A stretch of 13,799 bases of DNA from positions 1 to 13,799 of the forward strand of contig JAISNE010000182.1 of the NCBI GenBank assembly GCA_031276375.1, written 5' to 3'. This stretch comes from Accumulibacter sp. GTDB lineage: Bacteria; Pseudomonadota; Gammaproteobacteria; Burkholderiales; Rhodocyclaceae. A model generated the notes under the pieces. It saw only the letters and a program-made list of their open reading frames with translations, was not told the origin of the DNA and ran no database searches. Shown here piece after piece: positions 1-6,184 of this stretch; the stretch's first letter is position 1; every line of letters begins with the position of its first letter. The position numbers and the translations under genes were made by a program.

Positions 1-117
1 GTGCAAATGACGGTGAAACTGATCTGCCCGATCGCGATGGAAGAAGGTCTGCGCTTCGCCATCCGGGAAGGAGGCCGAACCGTCGGCGCCGGGGTCGTCG
101 CCAAAATTGTCGAGTAA
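1..117 (+). CDS. tuf: Elongation factor Tu, C-terminal end (partial)
   Basis: The window opens in frame inside this gene; only the last 38 codons and a TAA stop are present. EF-Tu is the GTPase that brings aminoacyl-tRNA to the ribosomal A site. The visible part belongs to the third beta-barrel domain, which contacts the tRNA T stem, and holds the family's closing motif [20 protein letters not shown]. Family members usually end exactly here, so the gene is intact at this end. The segment [10 protein letters not shown] has a Cys where I would expect Ala or His from remembered homologues; this is probably a neutral variant. tuf directly before rpsJ is the usual order. A second tuf copy elsewhere is common in proteobacteria but cannot be seen here. 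Confidence 0.95.
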   Translation: MQMTVKLICPIAMEEGLRFAIREGGRTVGAGVVAKIVE

Positions 118-128
118 CGACTGAATTC

Positions 129-149
129 CGGATGGGCTTTTCCCATCCG
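129..149 (+). other. Hairpin between tuf and rpsJ
   Basis: CGGATGGG (129-136) is exactly complementary to CCCATCCG (142-149), giving an 8-bp stem with a CTTTT loop in the 54-nt gap. No T run follows (next bases are CCTGCTCTTTGG), so it is a poor intrinsic terminator. It may be an RNA-processing or stability element, or a partial attenuator between tuf and rpsJ. Pairing is seen; function is inferred. Confidence 0.5.
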
Positions 150-171
150 CCTGCTCTTTGGAATCGAGAAA

Positions 172-483
172 ATGCAAAACCAGAAAATCCGCATCCGGCT
201 CAAGGCATTCGATTACCGCCTCATCGACCAGTCAGCCCTGGAAATCGTCGAGACGGCCAAACGCACCGGCGCCGTCGTGCGCGGGCCGGTGCCGTTGCCG
301 ACGCGCGTCCAGCGTTTCGACGTGCTGCGTTCGCCGCACGTCAACAAGACCTCGCGCGACCAGTTCGAGATGCGCACGCACCTGCGCCTGATGGACATCA
401 TCGATCCGACGGACAAGACGGTCGATGCGCTGATGAAGCTGGATCTTCCCGCCGGCGTCGATGTGGAAATCAAGTTGCAATAG
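172..483 (+). CDS. rpsJ: 30S ribosomal protein S10 (also transcription factor NusE)
   Basis: S10 sits in the 30S head and doubles as NusE, the NusB partner in transcription antitermination that also binds NusG. At 103 residues it has the same length as the E. coli protein. The N-terminal strand [14 protein letters not shown], the extended loop [26 protein letters not shown] (roughly residues 41-66) and the C-terminal VDVEIKL are all typical. The ATG at 172 matches the family start; the upstream Shine-Dalgarno is weak (GGAATCGAG, about 160-168). A stop TAG ends the gene inside the spacer of a promoter for the following genes, so rpsJ may be partly uncoupled from rplC. No promoter of its own is evident in the tuf-rpsJ gap, so cotranscription with tuf is likely. 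Confidence 0.97.
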   Translation: MQNQKIRIRLKAFDYRLIDQSALEIVETAKRTGAVVRGPVPLPTRVQRFDVLRSPHVNKTSRDQFEMRTHLRLMDIIDPTDKTVDALMKLDLPAGVDVEIKLQ

Positions 484-504
484 GCGTTTCAAACCGGCTA
501 TAAT
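475..504 (+). promoter_or_regulatory. Probable sigma-70 promoter for rplC and downstream genes
   Basis: A perfect -10 box TATAAT lies at 499-504. TTGCAA (475-480, 4 of 6 matches to TTGACA) lies 18 nt upstream and overlaps the last codons of rpsJ. The bases after the -10 box, TGCCGC, are GC-rich, as in growth-rate and ppGpp-controlled promoters. Transcription would start near 510-512 and leave a leader of about 85 nt before rplC. Boxes are seen; activity is inferred. Confidence 0.68.
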
Positions 505-518
505 TGCCGCTTTTTACC

Positions 519-554
519 GGGTGGCGTCGTCGAACGGCGCCGCTCATTTTGTTT
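519..554 (+). terminator. GC-rich hairpin with T-rich tail in the rplC leader (candidate attenuator)
   Basis: Bases 519-529 pair with 535-545 through 11 consecutive pairs including three G-T wobbles; the inner arm is GGCGTCG against CGGCGCC, around a TCGAA loop. ATTTTGTTT follows directly (546-554). This is the shape of an imperfect intrinsic terminator. It could end tuf-rpsJ transcripts, or act as a regulated attenuator for the promoter at 475-504. No energy was computed. Confidence 0.5.
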
Positions 555-561
555 AGTGCTC

Positions 562-581
562 GCCGGCCAATCGCAGCCGGC
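562..581 (+). promoter_or_regulatory. Hairpin abutting the rplC ribosome binding site
   Basis: GCCGGC (562-567) and GCCGGC (576-581) are complementary to each other and can form a 6-bp all-GC stem with an 8-nt loop. The 3' arm ends one base before the Shine-Dalgarno AAGAGGAG. It may modulate access of ribosomes to rplC. This role is inferred from position. Confidence 0.45.
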
Positions 582-589
582 AAGAGGAG
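582..589 (+). promoter_or_regulatory. Shine-Dalgarno site that fixes the rplC start
   Basis: AAGAGGAG lies 7 nt before the ATG at 597. The reading frame stays open upstream to a TTG at 504, but that would add 31 residues with no likeness to L3 and would translate the leader hairpins, so the ATG at 597 is the start. Confidence 0.85.
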
Positions 590-596
590 AATAAAC

Positions 597-1241
597 ATGA
601 GTCTAGGCCTTGTCGGACGCAAGGTCGGCATGACGCGCATTTTCACCGAGGACGGTTTGTCCGTGCCGGTGACGGTGCTCGATGTGTCGGACAATCGCGT
701 CGTCCAGATAAAGACGCCTGAAAGCGACGGCTACACGGCCGTGCAGGTTGCTTTCGGCCAGCGTCGCGCCTCCCGCGTCAGCAAGCCCTTGGCGGGGCAT
801 TTCGCCAAGGCGGGCGTCGAAGCGGGCATGGTGCTCAGGGAATTTGCCGTTTCCTCCGAGGACCTCGCCACCCTGAAACCGGGGGACTCGATCGGCGTCG
901 AGATTTTTTCCGTCGGACAGAAAGTTGACGTCACCGGACGGACGATCGGCAAGGGCTACGCGGGCGGCATCAAGCGTCACCATTTCGCTTCGCAGCGCGC
1001 TTCGCACGGTAATTCCGTGTCGCACAAGGCCCCCGGATCGATCGGCATGAATCAGGATCCCGGCCGTGTTTTTCCGGGCAAGCGCATGACCGGTCATCTC
1101 GGTGACGTGAAGCGCACCCAGCAAAACCTCGAAGTCATTCGTGTCGATGTCGAGCGTCAGTTGTTGTTGGTCAAGGGCGCGGTTTCCGGTTCCAAGGGAT
1201 CGGATCTGGTCGTGCGCCCGGCTGTCAAGGCGGGGGCATGA
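597..1241 (+). CDS. rplC: 50S ribosomal protein L3
   Basis: L3 is an early-assembly protein of the large subunit; a long loop reaches the peptidyl transferase centre. The 214-residue product opens [20 protein letters not shown], the family N terminus, and ends [11 protein letters not shown]. The loop [20 protein letters not shown] (about residues 138-155) carries Q153, which aligns with E. coli Q150, the glutamine methylated by PrmB. The start at 597 has a strong ribosome binding site and begins the conserved sequence. The stop TGA overlaps the rplD start region, which suggests translational coupling. It is the first gene after the predicted promoter and leader, so it would feel any attenuation there first. 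Confidence 0.97.
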   Translation: MSLGLVGRKVGMTRIFTEDGLSVPVTVLDVSDNRVVQIKTPESDGYTAVQVAFGQRRASRVSKPLAGHFAKAGVEAGMVLREFAVSSEDLATLKPGDSIGVEIFSVGQKVDVTGRTIGKGYAGGIKRHHFASQRASHGNSVSHKAPGSIGMNQDPGRVFPGKRMTGHLGDVKRTQQNLEVIRVDVERQLLLVKGAVSGSKGSDLVVRPAVKAGA

Positions 1242-1861
1242 TGGAACTCAAGCTGATCGATGAGCAAGGCCAGGAAGCCAGTCGCCTGCAGGCGTCGGAT
1301 GTGTTGTTCGGACGCGAGTACAACGAGGCGCTGATCCATCAGGTGGTGGTGGCCTATCAGGCCAACGCGCGCGGCGGAAATCGCGCGCAGAAGGATCGCG
1401 GGCAAGTCAAGCATACGACGAGCAAGCCTTTCCGCCAGAAGGGGACCGGCCGCGCGCGCGCCGGCATGTCGTCCTCTCCGCTGTGGCGCGGCGGCGGGCG
1501 GATTTTTCCGAATTCGCCCGATGAAAATTTCCATCAGAAGCTGAACAGGAAAATGTACCGGGCAGGCGTTGCCTCGATTCTGTCGCAGCTCGTCCGCGAG
1601 GATCGTCTCGCGGTGATCGACAGCATCGCGGTCGATGCGCCGAAGACCAAACTGTTCGCCCGGAAGATCAAGAGCCTGGGCTACGACCATGTTTTGGTCA
1701 TTACCGACAGCTTCGACGAGAACGTTTTCCTTGCTTCCCGGAATTTGCCGAACGTGCTGGTTCTCGAAGTCAGCGAGACCGATCCGGTGTCCTTGATCCG
1801 CTTCCCCAAGGTGCTGTTGACCCGGAGCGCGGTCGCCAAGTTTGAGGAGATTCTGGGATGA
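1241..1861 (+). CDS. rplD: 50S ribosomal protein L4
   Basis: L4 binds 23S rRNA and its long loop lines the exit tunnel constriction. That loop is visible as [20 protein letters not shown], about residues 62-81, followed by WRGGG. Two adjacent ATG codons are possible, at 1238 (ATGA overlap with the rplC stop) and 1241 (TGATG overlap). I chose 1241 because betaproteobacterial homologues open MELK and AAGG at 1227-1230 is then 10 nt away; the choice changes one residue. In gammaproteobacteria L4 represses its own operon by acting on the S10 leader, which makes it the first candidate ligand for the structured leader at 511-596. Length 206 residues, normal for this group. Confidence 0.96.
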   Translation: MELKLIDEQGQEASRLQASDVLFGREYNEALIHQVVVAYQANARGGNRAQKDRGQVKHTTSKPFRQKGTGRARAGMSSSPLWRGGGRIFPNSPDENFHQKLNRKMYRAGVASILSQLVREDRLAVIDSIAVDAPKTKLFARKIKSLGYDHVLVITDSFDENVFLASRNLPNVLVLEVSETDPVSLIRFPKVLLTRSAVAKFEEILG

Positions 1862-2160
1862 ATCAACAACGTTTGATGCAGGTGCTGCTCGCGCCTCAGA
1901 TTTCCGAGAAGGCGACTTATATCGCCGACAAGAACGAACAGGTGATTTTCCGCGTGGCGCCGGACGCGACCAAGCCGGAAGTGAAGGCCGCCGTGGAATT
2001 GCTGTTCAAGGTTTCCGTCGAATCCGTGCAGATCGCCAACGTCAAGGCCAAGAAAAAACGCTCCGGACGCCGCATGGGAAGCCGGAAAGGCTGGAAAAAG
2101 GCGTATGTGAGCCTGAAGCCGGGGCAGGAAATCAATTTCGTCGATGGAGGAGTTGCATAA
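1858..2160 (+). CDS. rplW: 50S ribosomal protein L23
   Basis: L23 lies at the tunnel exit and is the docking site for trigger factor and the signal recognition particle. The 100-residue product has the conserved APQISEKA near its start; E17 aligns with E. coli E18, the residue used for trigger factor binding. The basic loop [20 protein letters not shown] (about 64-83) is the extension that reaches into the tunnel. The ATG at 1858 overlaps the rplD stop as ATGA, so the two genes are probably translationally coupled. The stop TAA is followed directly by the rplB ATG. Confidence 0.97.
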   Translation: MNQQRLMQVLLAPQISEKATYIADKNEQVIFRVAPDATKPEVKAAVELLFKVSVESVQIANVKAKKKRSGRRMGSRKGWKKAYVSLKPGQEINFVDGGVA

Positions 2161-2988
2161 ATGGCGCTCGTCAAAGTCAAGCCGACTTCGCCCGGCCGCC
2201 GCGCCGTCGTCAAGGTGGTCAATCCGGATTTGCACAAGGGCGCTCCCTACGCCAGACTGCTCGAAGCGCAGAGCAAAAAGGCCGGGCGCAACAACAATGG
2301 CCGCGTGACGACCCGCCATCAGGGCGGAGGACACAAGCAGCATTACCGTCTGATCGATTTCAAGCGCAACAAGGACGGTATTCCGGCCAGGGTCGAGCGG
2401 ATCGAGTACGATCCGAACCGCACCGCGGATATCGCCTTGCTGTGCTATGCCGACGGAGAGCGGCGCTATGTCATCGCGCCGAAGGGAATGAGCGTCGGCC
2501 AGCAGGTCATCAGCGGTTCCGAGGCGCCGATCAAGTTGGGGAATACCCTGCCGATCCGCAATATTCCGGTGGGCACCACCATTCATTGCGTCGAGATGAT
2601 TCCGGGCAAGGGGGCGCAGCTCGCGCGCTCGGCGGGAACGTCGGCGCAGTTGCTGGCGCGCGAAGGCGTCCATGCGCAGTTGAGATTGCGTTCCGGCGAG
2701 ATTCGGCGCGTTCACGTCGAATGCCGCGCCACCATCGGCGAGGTGGGCAACGAGGAACACACCCTGCGCTCCATCGGCAAGGCCGGGGCGAACCGCTGGC
2801 GCGGCATCCGTCCCACGGTTCGCGGCGTGGTCATGAATCCGGTCGACCATCCTCATGGCGGCGGCGAGGGCAGGACCGCGTCGGGCATGCATCAGGTCAG
2901 TCCCTGGGGCACGAAGACCAAGGGGTATCGCACACGCAGCAACAAGCGCACGACTTCCATGATCGTGCAGCGCCGTCATAAACGCTAA
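2161..2988 (+). CDS. rplB: 50S ribosomal protein L2
   Basis: L2 is one of the most conserved ribosomal proteins, needed for subunit joining and placed close to the peptidyl transferase centre. The 275-residue product contains the signature [16 protein letters not shown]230 in it aligns with E. coli H229, long implicated in peptidyl transferase function. The N-terminal OB-like domain (about 40-125) and the SH3-like domain (about 130-200) are both complete. The start directly abuts the rplW stop with no spacer, with GGAGG about 11 nt upstream inside the end of rplW. The C terminus is basic (QRRHKR). Nothing unusual. Confidence 0.98.
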   Translation: MALVKVKPTSPGRRAVVKVVNPDLHKGAPYARLLEAQSKKAGRNNNGRVTTRHQGGGHKQHYRLIDFKRNKDGIPARVERIEYDPNRTADIALLCYADGERRYVIAPKGMSVGQQVISGSEAPIKLGNTLPIRNIPVGTTIHCVEMIPGKGAQLARSAGTSAQLLAREGVHAQLRLRSGEIRRVHVECRATIGEVGNEEHTLRSIGKAGANRWRGIRPTVRGVVMNPVDHPHGGGEGRTASGMHQVSPWGTKTKGYRTRSNKRTTSMIVQRRHKR

Positions 2989-3001
2989 GGGATAGAGAAC
3001 C

Positions 3002-3277
3002 ATGGGACGTTCCGTAAAAAAGGGCCCGTTTGTCGATGCCCATTTGCTCAAGAAGGTCGAGACCGTGCGCGCGACGAGCGACAAGCGTCCGATCAAGACA
3101 TGGTCGCGTCGCTCCACGGTGCTTCCGGATTTTGTCGGGCTGACTATCGCCGTGCATAACGGCAAGCAACACATTCCCGTGTATGTCACGGAAAACATGG
3201 TCGGTCACAAGTTGGGAGAATTCTCTCTGACCCGTACCTTCAGGGGGCATACCGCCGGCAAGAAGGCGAAGAAGTAA
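3002..3277 (+). CDS. rpsS: 30S ribosomal protein S19
   Basis: S19 sits in the 30S head, pairs with S13, and takes part in bridges to the 50S subunit. The 91-residue product begins [19 protein letters not shown] and carries the family signature region [22 protein letters not shown] near its C-terminal end. The tail KKAKK is basic and probably disordered, reaching towards the decoding region. It follows rplB after 13 nt containing GGGATAGAGAA, a modest ribosome binding site. The stop TAA is part of the ribosome binding site of rplV. Length is normal (92 in E. coli). Confidence 0.97.
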   Translation: MGRSVKKGPFVDAHLLKKVETVRATSDKRPIKTWSRRSTVLPDFVGLTIAVHNGKQHIPVYVTENMVGHKLGEFSLTRTFRGHTAGKKAKK

Positions 3278-3281
3278 AGGA
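3277..3281 (+). promoter_or_regulatory. Shine-Dalgarno site that decides the rplV start
   Basis: AAGGA overlaps the rpsS stop codon. It is 6 nt from the ATG at 3288 but touches the other in-frame ATG at 3282 with no spacing, so 3288 is the better start. Confidence 0.75.
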
Positions 3282-3287
3282 ATGAAT

Positions 3288-3617
3288 ATGGAGACACGTG
3301 CTATTTTACGCGGCGTGCGGCTTTCGGACCAGAAAGGTCGCTTGATCGCCGACCAGATTCGCGGCCTGCCGGTGGATAAGGCGCTCAATATCTTGACGTT
3401 CAGTCCGAAAAAAGGAGCGGGAATCGTCAAAAAGGTGCTCGAATCGGCCATCGCCAACGCGGAACACAACGATGGCGCCGATATCGATGAACTCAAGGTC
3501 ATCAGCATCCATGTGGAGAAGGGCGTGGTGCTCAAGCGATCTATCGCCAGGGCCAAGGGGCGCGGCAACCGGATCGTCAAGCCGACTTGTCATATTTTCT
3601 TGACCGTCGGAGATTAA
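3288..3617 (+). CDS. rplV: 50S ribosomal protein L22
   Basis: L22 binds all domains of 23S rRNA; its long beta hairpin forms the exit-tunnel constriction with L4 and is where macrolide resistance mutations map in the family. Here the hairpin is the segment [20 protein letters not shown] (about residues 81-100), intact. An in-frame ATG at 3282 would add Met-Asn, but the ribosome binding site spacing and the family opening [19 protein letters not shown] support 3288, giving 109 residues (110 in E. coli). The stop lies 9 nt before rpsC. Confidence 0.96.
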   Translation: METRAILRGVRLSDQKGRLIADQIRGLPVDKALNILTFSPKKGAGIVKKVLESAIANAEHNDGADIDELKVISIHVEKGVVLKRSIARAKGRGNRIVKPTCHIFLTVGD

Positions 3618-3626
3618 GGAAAAGAA

Positions 3627-4487
3627 ATGGGACAGAAAATTCATCCGACCGGTTTTCGTTTGGCGGTGACCCGCGACTGGTCGTCGCGCTGGTATGCGAA
3701 CAGCAAGAATTTCCCGGTGATGCTGAACGAGGACGTACAGGTTCGCGATTACCTCAAGGAAAAACTCAAGCACGCCTCCGTGGGGCGCGTGCTGATCGAG
3801 CGTCCCGCCAAGAACGCGCGAGTGACGGTGTACTCGGCGCGTCCCGGAGTGGTGATCGGCAAAAAGGGCGAGGAAATCGATCAACTGCGTTCCGCATTGC
3901 AGAAAATCATGCGGGTTCCGGTGCATGTCAGCATCGAGGAAATACGCAAACCCGAGCTTGACGCGCAGTTGATCGCCGATTCCATCACCCAGCAGCTCGA
4001 AAAGCGCATCATGTTCCGCCGCGCCATGAAGCGCGCGATGCAAAACGCGATGCGCCTGGGCGCCCAGGGGATCAAGATCATGAGTTCCGGACGCCTGAAC
4101 GGAGCGGAAATCGCGCGGCGCGAATGGTATCGCGAAGGCCGGGTGCCGCTGCACACCTTGCGCGCGGACATCGATTACGCGACTTCCGAGGCCTTGACCA
4201 CTTACGGAATCATCGGCGTCAAGGTCTGGGTCTTCAAGGGCGAAATCCTGAACCGGGACGAACAGCCCGAAGCCGCGCCGCCCGAGGCGCCGACGGAGGA
4301 ACCGGCGCGCAAGCCGCGGCGGGTCGCCAAGTCCGCCGGGGAAGGTGACAAGCTGCGCCGCGTGGCCGGCAAGCCCAGGGGAGAAGGACAAGTGGAGGGC
4401 AACGCCAACGCCGCCGCCGCGGGCGAGGCGAAAGCGCCGGCCAAACGAGTGAGAAAGGCAGGAACGACTGATGCTGCAACCAACTAG
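3627..4487 (+). CDS. rpsC: 30S ribosomal protein S3 with extended C-terminal tail
   Basis: S3 forms part of the mRNA entry channel with S4 and S5. The N-terminal KH domain has its GxxG loop in [17 protein letters not shown] (about residues 75-91). The C-terminal S3 domain has [23 protein letters not shown] split around residues 154-176. The conserved fold ends near residue 212. After it comes a tail of about 74 residues rich in Ala, Pro, Glu, Lys and Arg, about 50 longer than in E. coli (233 residues in total there, 286 here). Long S3 tails occur in betaproteobacteria, so this is probably a real extension and not a frameshift. The last 17 nt overlap rplP in another frame. Start ATG follows AAGGA (3616-3620) by 6 nt. 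Confidence 0.97.
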   Translation: MGQKIHPTGFRLAVTRDWSSRWYANSKNFPVMLNEDVQVRDYLKEKLKHASVGRVLIERPAKNARVTVYSARPGVVIGKKGEEIDQLRSALQKIMRVPVHVSIEEIRKPELDAQLIADSITQQLEKRIMFRRAMKRAMQNAMRLGAQGIKIMSSGRLNGAEIARREWYREGRVPLHTLRADIDYATSEALTTYGIIGVKVWVFKGEILNRDEQPEAAPPEAPTEEPARKPRRVAKSAGEGDKLRRVAGKPRGEGQVEGNANAAAAGEAKAPAKRVRKAGTTDAATN

Positions 4488-4884
4488 AAGGAAGTACCGC
4501 AAGGAGCAGAAAGGCCGGAATACCGGAATCGCGACTCGCGGAACGAACGTGAGTTTCGGGGAATTCGGCCTCAAGGCGACCGGGCGGGGACGTTTGACCG
4601 CGCGCCAGATCGAAGCCGCGCGGCGCGCGATGACGCGCCATATCAAGCGGGGCGGCCGGATCTGGATTCGCATTTTCCCGGACAAGCCCATTTCGAAAAA
4701 GCCGGCGGAAGTGCGGATGGGGAACGGCAAGGGAAATCCCGAGTATTACGTCGCCGAGATCCAGCCGGGGAAGGTGCTGTACGAAATGGACGGCGTTGGA
4801 GAGGCTCTCGCGCGGGAAGCGTTCGCGCTGGCCGCCGCCAAATTGCCGATTCCAACGACTTTTGTGACCCGTATCCTGGGGTGA
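4471..4884 (+). CDS. rplP: 50S ribosomal protein L16
   Basis: L16 organises the A-site tRNA contact in the large subunit and joins late in assembly. The 137-residue product opens [19 protein letters not shown], the family start, which proves that the gene begins inside the end of rpsC with a 17-nt overlap. R82 in [12 protein letters not shown] aligns with E. coli R81, the arginine hydroxylated by YcfD (RoxA). The N after RMG, where E. coli has K, fits remembered betaproteobacterial proteins. The overlap means rplP initiation depends on ribosomes finishing rpsC or on a site within it; GAAAGGCAGG at about 4453-4462 could serve. Confidence 0.97.
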   Translation: MLQPTRRKYRKEQKGRNTGIATRGTNVSFGEFGLKATGRGRLTARQIEAARRAMTRHIKRGGRIWIRIFPDKPISKKPAEVRMGNGKGNPEYYVAEIQPGKVLYEMDGVGEALAREAFALAAAKLPIPTTFVTRILG

Positions 4885-4890
4885 TCGAAC

Positions 4891-5085
4891 ATGAAAGCCA
4901 GTGATCTTAGAGTGAAAAGTGTCGATGAGCTGAACAAGGAACTTCTGGATCTCCTGAAGGCTCAGTTCGGCTTGCGTATGCAGAAAGCCACGCAGCAATT
5001 GAACAATCCGAGCCAGATCGGCAAGGTTCGCCGTGATATCGCCCGCGTGCGTACTCTCCTTCGTGAAAAGGCAGCACTGCAATGA
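4891..5085 (+). CDS. rpmC: 50S ribosomal protein L29
   Basis: L29 is a small two-helix protein next to L23 at the tunnel exit. The 64-residue product has the usual opening [31 protein letters not shown] split between two antiparallel helices, and the conserved [11 protein letters not shown] near the end. It starts 6 nt after the rplP stop; the ribosome binding site is weak (GGGGTGATCG). Its TGA stop overlaps the rpsQ ATG as ATGA, which suggests coupled translation. Length agrees with the family (63 in E. coli). Confidence 0.97.
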   Translation: MKASDLRVKSVDELNKELLDLLKAQFGLRMQKATQQLNNPSQIGKVRRDIARVRTLLREKAALQ

Positions 5086-5345
5086 GTGAAGAAAAAAGCA
5101 AGCGTACTCTGATCGGACGCGTCGTCAGTGACAAGATGGACAAGACCGTCACGGTTTTGGTCGAGCGCCGTGTCAAGCATCCGATGTATGACAAGATTAT
5201 CGTGCGCTCGAAGAAGTACCATGCGCATAACGGCGACAATCAGGCCAGGGCCGGCGATCTCGTGGAAATCCAGGAGATTCGTCCCGTTTCGAAAACGAAG
5301 TCCTGGGCGGTGATCAAGCTGCTTGAAAAGGCCGTGGCCATTTGA
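5082..5345 (+). CDS. rpsQ: 30S ribosomal protein S17
   Basis: S17 is a primary binder of the 5' domain of 16S rRNA, with an OB fold. The 87-residue product contains [20 protein letters not shown] and the signature [18 protein letters not shown]. It overlaps rpmC by ATGA and is the last gene of the S10 group. A 135-nt gap with a promoter follows, so this is a likely boundary between transcription units, although read-through is possible because only a short imperfect terminator-like dyad (5376-5397) is present. Confidence 0.97.
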   Translation: MSEEKSKRTLIGRVVSDKMDKTVTVLVERRVKHPMYDKIIVRSKKYHAHNGDNQARAGDLVEIQEIRPVSKTKSWAVIKLLEKAVAI

Positions 5346-5358
5346 TGCCTTTGCGCTC

Positions 5359-5386
5359 TTGTGCTTTCCGTCGAAGAGGGTATAAT
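5359..5386 (+). promoter_or_regulatory. Probable sigma-70 promoter for rplN (spc promoter equivalent)
   Basis: A perfect TATAAT lies at 5381-5386 in the rpsQ-rplN gap, exactly where E. coli has its spc promoter. The best -35 is TTGTGC (5359-5364), a 3-of-6 match, with a 16-nt spacer. The bases after the -10 box (GCCCTC) are GC-rich, consistent with stringent control. Transcription would start near 5393 and give a leader of about 88 nt. Confidence 0.72.
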
Positions 5387-5397
5387 GCCCTCCTTTT
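5376..5397 (+). other. Dyad enclosing the spc -10 box, followed by CTTTT
   Basis: GAGGG (5376-5380) and CCCTC (5388-5392) are complementary and flank TATAATG, which contains the -10 box; CTTTT follows. In RNA read through from rpsQ this would be a short terminator-like hairpin of 5 bp with a 7-nt loop. On DNA it is a symmetric sequence centred on the -10 region. Function is inferred. Confidence 0.4.
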
Positions 5398-5399
5398 CG

Positions 5400-5427
5400 C
5401 GCCCGGCGGTTTCGCCGTGCGATTTTG
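5400..5427 (+). other. Hairpin with ATTTTG tail in the rplN leader
   Basis: CGGCG (5404-5408) pairs with CGCCG (5413-5417) around a GTTT loop. Beyond one C-T mismatch, CGC (5400-5402) pairs with GCG (5419-5421). ATTTTG follows at 5422-5427. The layout resembles the hairpin and ATTTTGTTT in the rplC leader. It may be a weak attenuator or a binding site for a ribosomal protein repressor. Confidence 0.45.
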
Positions 5428-5440
5428 CCCGTAAAGGGTT

Positions 5441-5462
5441 CCAAGACTGACCGCCTTGGCGG
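5441..5462 (+). other. Two mutually exclusive stems before rplN
   Basis: CCAAG (5441-5445) can pair with CTTGG (5455-5459). Alternatively CCGC (5451-5454) pairs with GCGG (5459-5462), closing a CUUG tetraloop at 5455-5458, a stable loop type in RNA. Both use 5455-5459, so only one can form at a time. They end 8 nt before the Shine-Dalgarno GGAG at 5471-5474. Confidence 0.35.
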
Positions 5463-5480
5463 GACAAGTTGGAGACTTAA

Positions 5481-5849
5481 ATGATTCAGATGCAAACGGT
5501 TCTGGACGTGGCCGACAACACCGGGGCGCGTTCGGTGATGTGTATCAAGGTGCTTGGCGGCTCCAAGCGCCGCTATGCGAGCGTCGGCGACATCGTCAAG
5601 GTCAGCATCAAGGATGCGGCTCCGCGCGGGCGCGTCAAAAAAGGTGACATTTACAGCGCCGTCGTGGTCAGGACGGCCAAGGGCGTGCGGCGTCCCGACG
5701 GCTCGCTGGTCAGATTCGACAACAACGCGGCGGTGCTCCTGAACAACAAGCTGGAGCCGATCGGAACGCGCATTTTCGGGCCGGTGACGCGCGAGCTGCG
5801 CAGCGAGCGGTTCATGAAGATCGTTTCGCTCGCGCCGGAAGTTCTCTAG
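5481..5849 (+). CDS. rplN: 50S ribosomal protein L14
   Basis: L14 lies at the subunit interface beside L3 and L19 and is the docking site of the silencing factor RsfS in known systems. The 122-residue product starts [20 protein letters not shown] and contains the signature region around [20 protein letters not shown]; it ends with IVSLAPEVL, all typical. The ATG at 5481 follows GGAG by 6 nt. As first gene after the promoter at 5359-5386 it is the likely first target of any feedback on the spc leader. The length is the usual 122 (123 in E. coli). Confidence 0.98.
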   Translation: MIQMQTVLDVADNTGARSVMCIKVLGGSKRRYASVGDIVKVSIKDAAPRGRVKKGDIYSAVVVRTAKGVRRPDGSLVRFDNNAAVLLNNKLEPIGTRIFGPVTRELRSERFMKIVSLAPEVL

Positions 5850-5857
5850 GGGCGGCC

Positions 5858-6175
5858 ATGGAAAAGATTCGCAAGGGCGACGAGGTGATCGTCATCGCCG
5901 GCAAGGACAAGGGCAAGCGCGGGACCGTGGCTCGCCGCGTCGGCGCCGAACACGTGGTGATCGAAGGTGTCAATCGCGTGAAGAAGCATGTCAAGCCGAA
6001 TCCGGTGAAGGGGGTGGTGGGCGGCGTCGTGGATAAGGACATGCCGCTCCACGTGTCCAATGTGTCCCTCTATAACCCGACGACCAAGAAGGCCGACCGG
6101 GTTGGCTTCAAAGTGCTCGAGGACGGCAAGAAGGTGCGTGTCTTCAAGTCGAATGGCGAAGTGGTTGGGGTATAA
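5858..6175 (+). CDS. rplX: 50S ribosomal protein L24
   Basis: L24 is an assembly initiator that binds the 5' end of 23S rRNA and sits near the tunnel exit. The 105-residue product has an N-terminal KOW motif, [19 protein letters not shown], at about residues 6-24. It continues with [16 protein letters not shown] and the typical C-terminal [19 protein letters not shown]. The start follows rplN by 8 nt with AGGGG at 5848-5852. In E. coli the S8 regulatory target lies at the junction with the next gene; I see no convincing equivalent here. Confidence 0.97.
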   Translation: MEKIRKGDEVIVIAGKDKGKRGTVARRVGAEHVVIEGVNRVKKHVKPNPVKGVVGGVVDKDMPLHVSNVSLYNPTTKKADRVGFKVLEDGKKVRVFKSNGEVVGV

Positions 6176-6184
6176 GGAACGGAT

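Noticed and set aside
504..596. Extended start of rplC at TTG 504
   Set aside because: It would add 31 residues unlike L3 and would begin within the -10 box; the ATG at 597 has a strong ribosome binding site and the family N terminus.
1842..2981. A 379-codon + strand frame over rplW and rplB
   Set aside because: It is the alternative frame of two certain genes; the product is Arg/Gly/Gln-rich and has no domain.
1681..3198. A 505-codon open frame on the - strand opposite rplD, rplW, rplB and rpsS
   Set aside because: It lies wholly antisense to highly conserved ribosomal genes, has a His/Arg/Ala-rich product without recognisable domains, and is what high GC at third codon positions produces.
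3306..4730. A 474-codon open frame on the - strand opposite rplV, rpsC and rplP
   Set aside because: Shadow frame across three conserved genes with no family resemblance.
5128..5742. Small alternative frames within rpsQ and rplN, including one starting in the rplN leader
   Set aside because: They are out-of-frame readings of rpsQ and rplN, rich in Arg and Ser, with no sign of separate coding.
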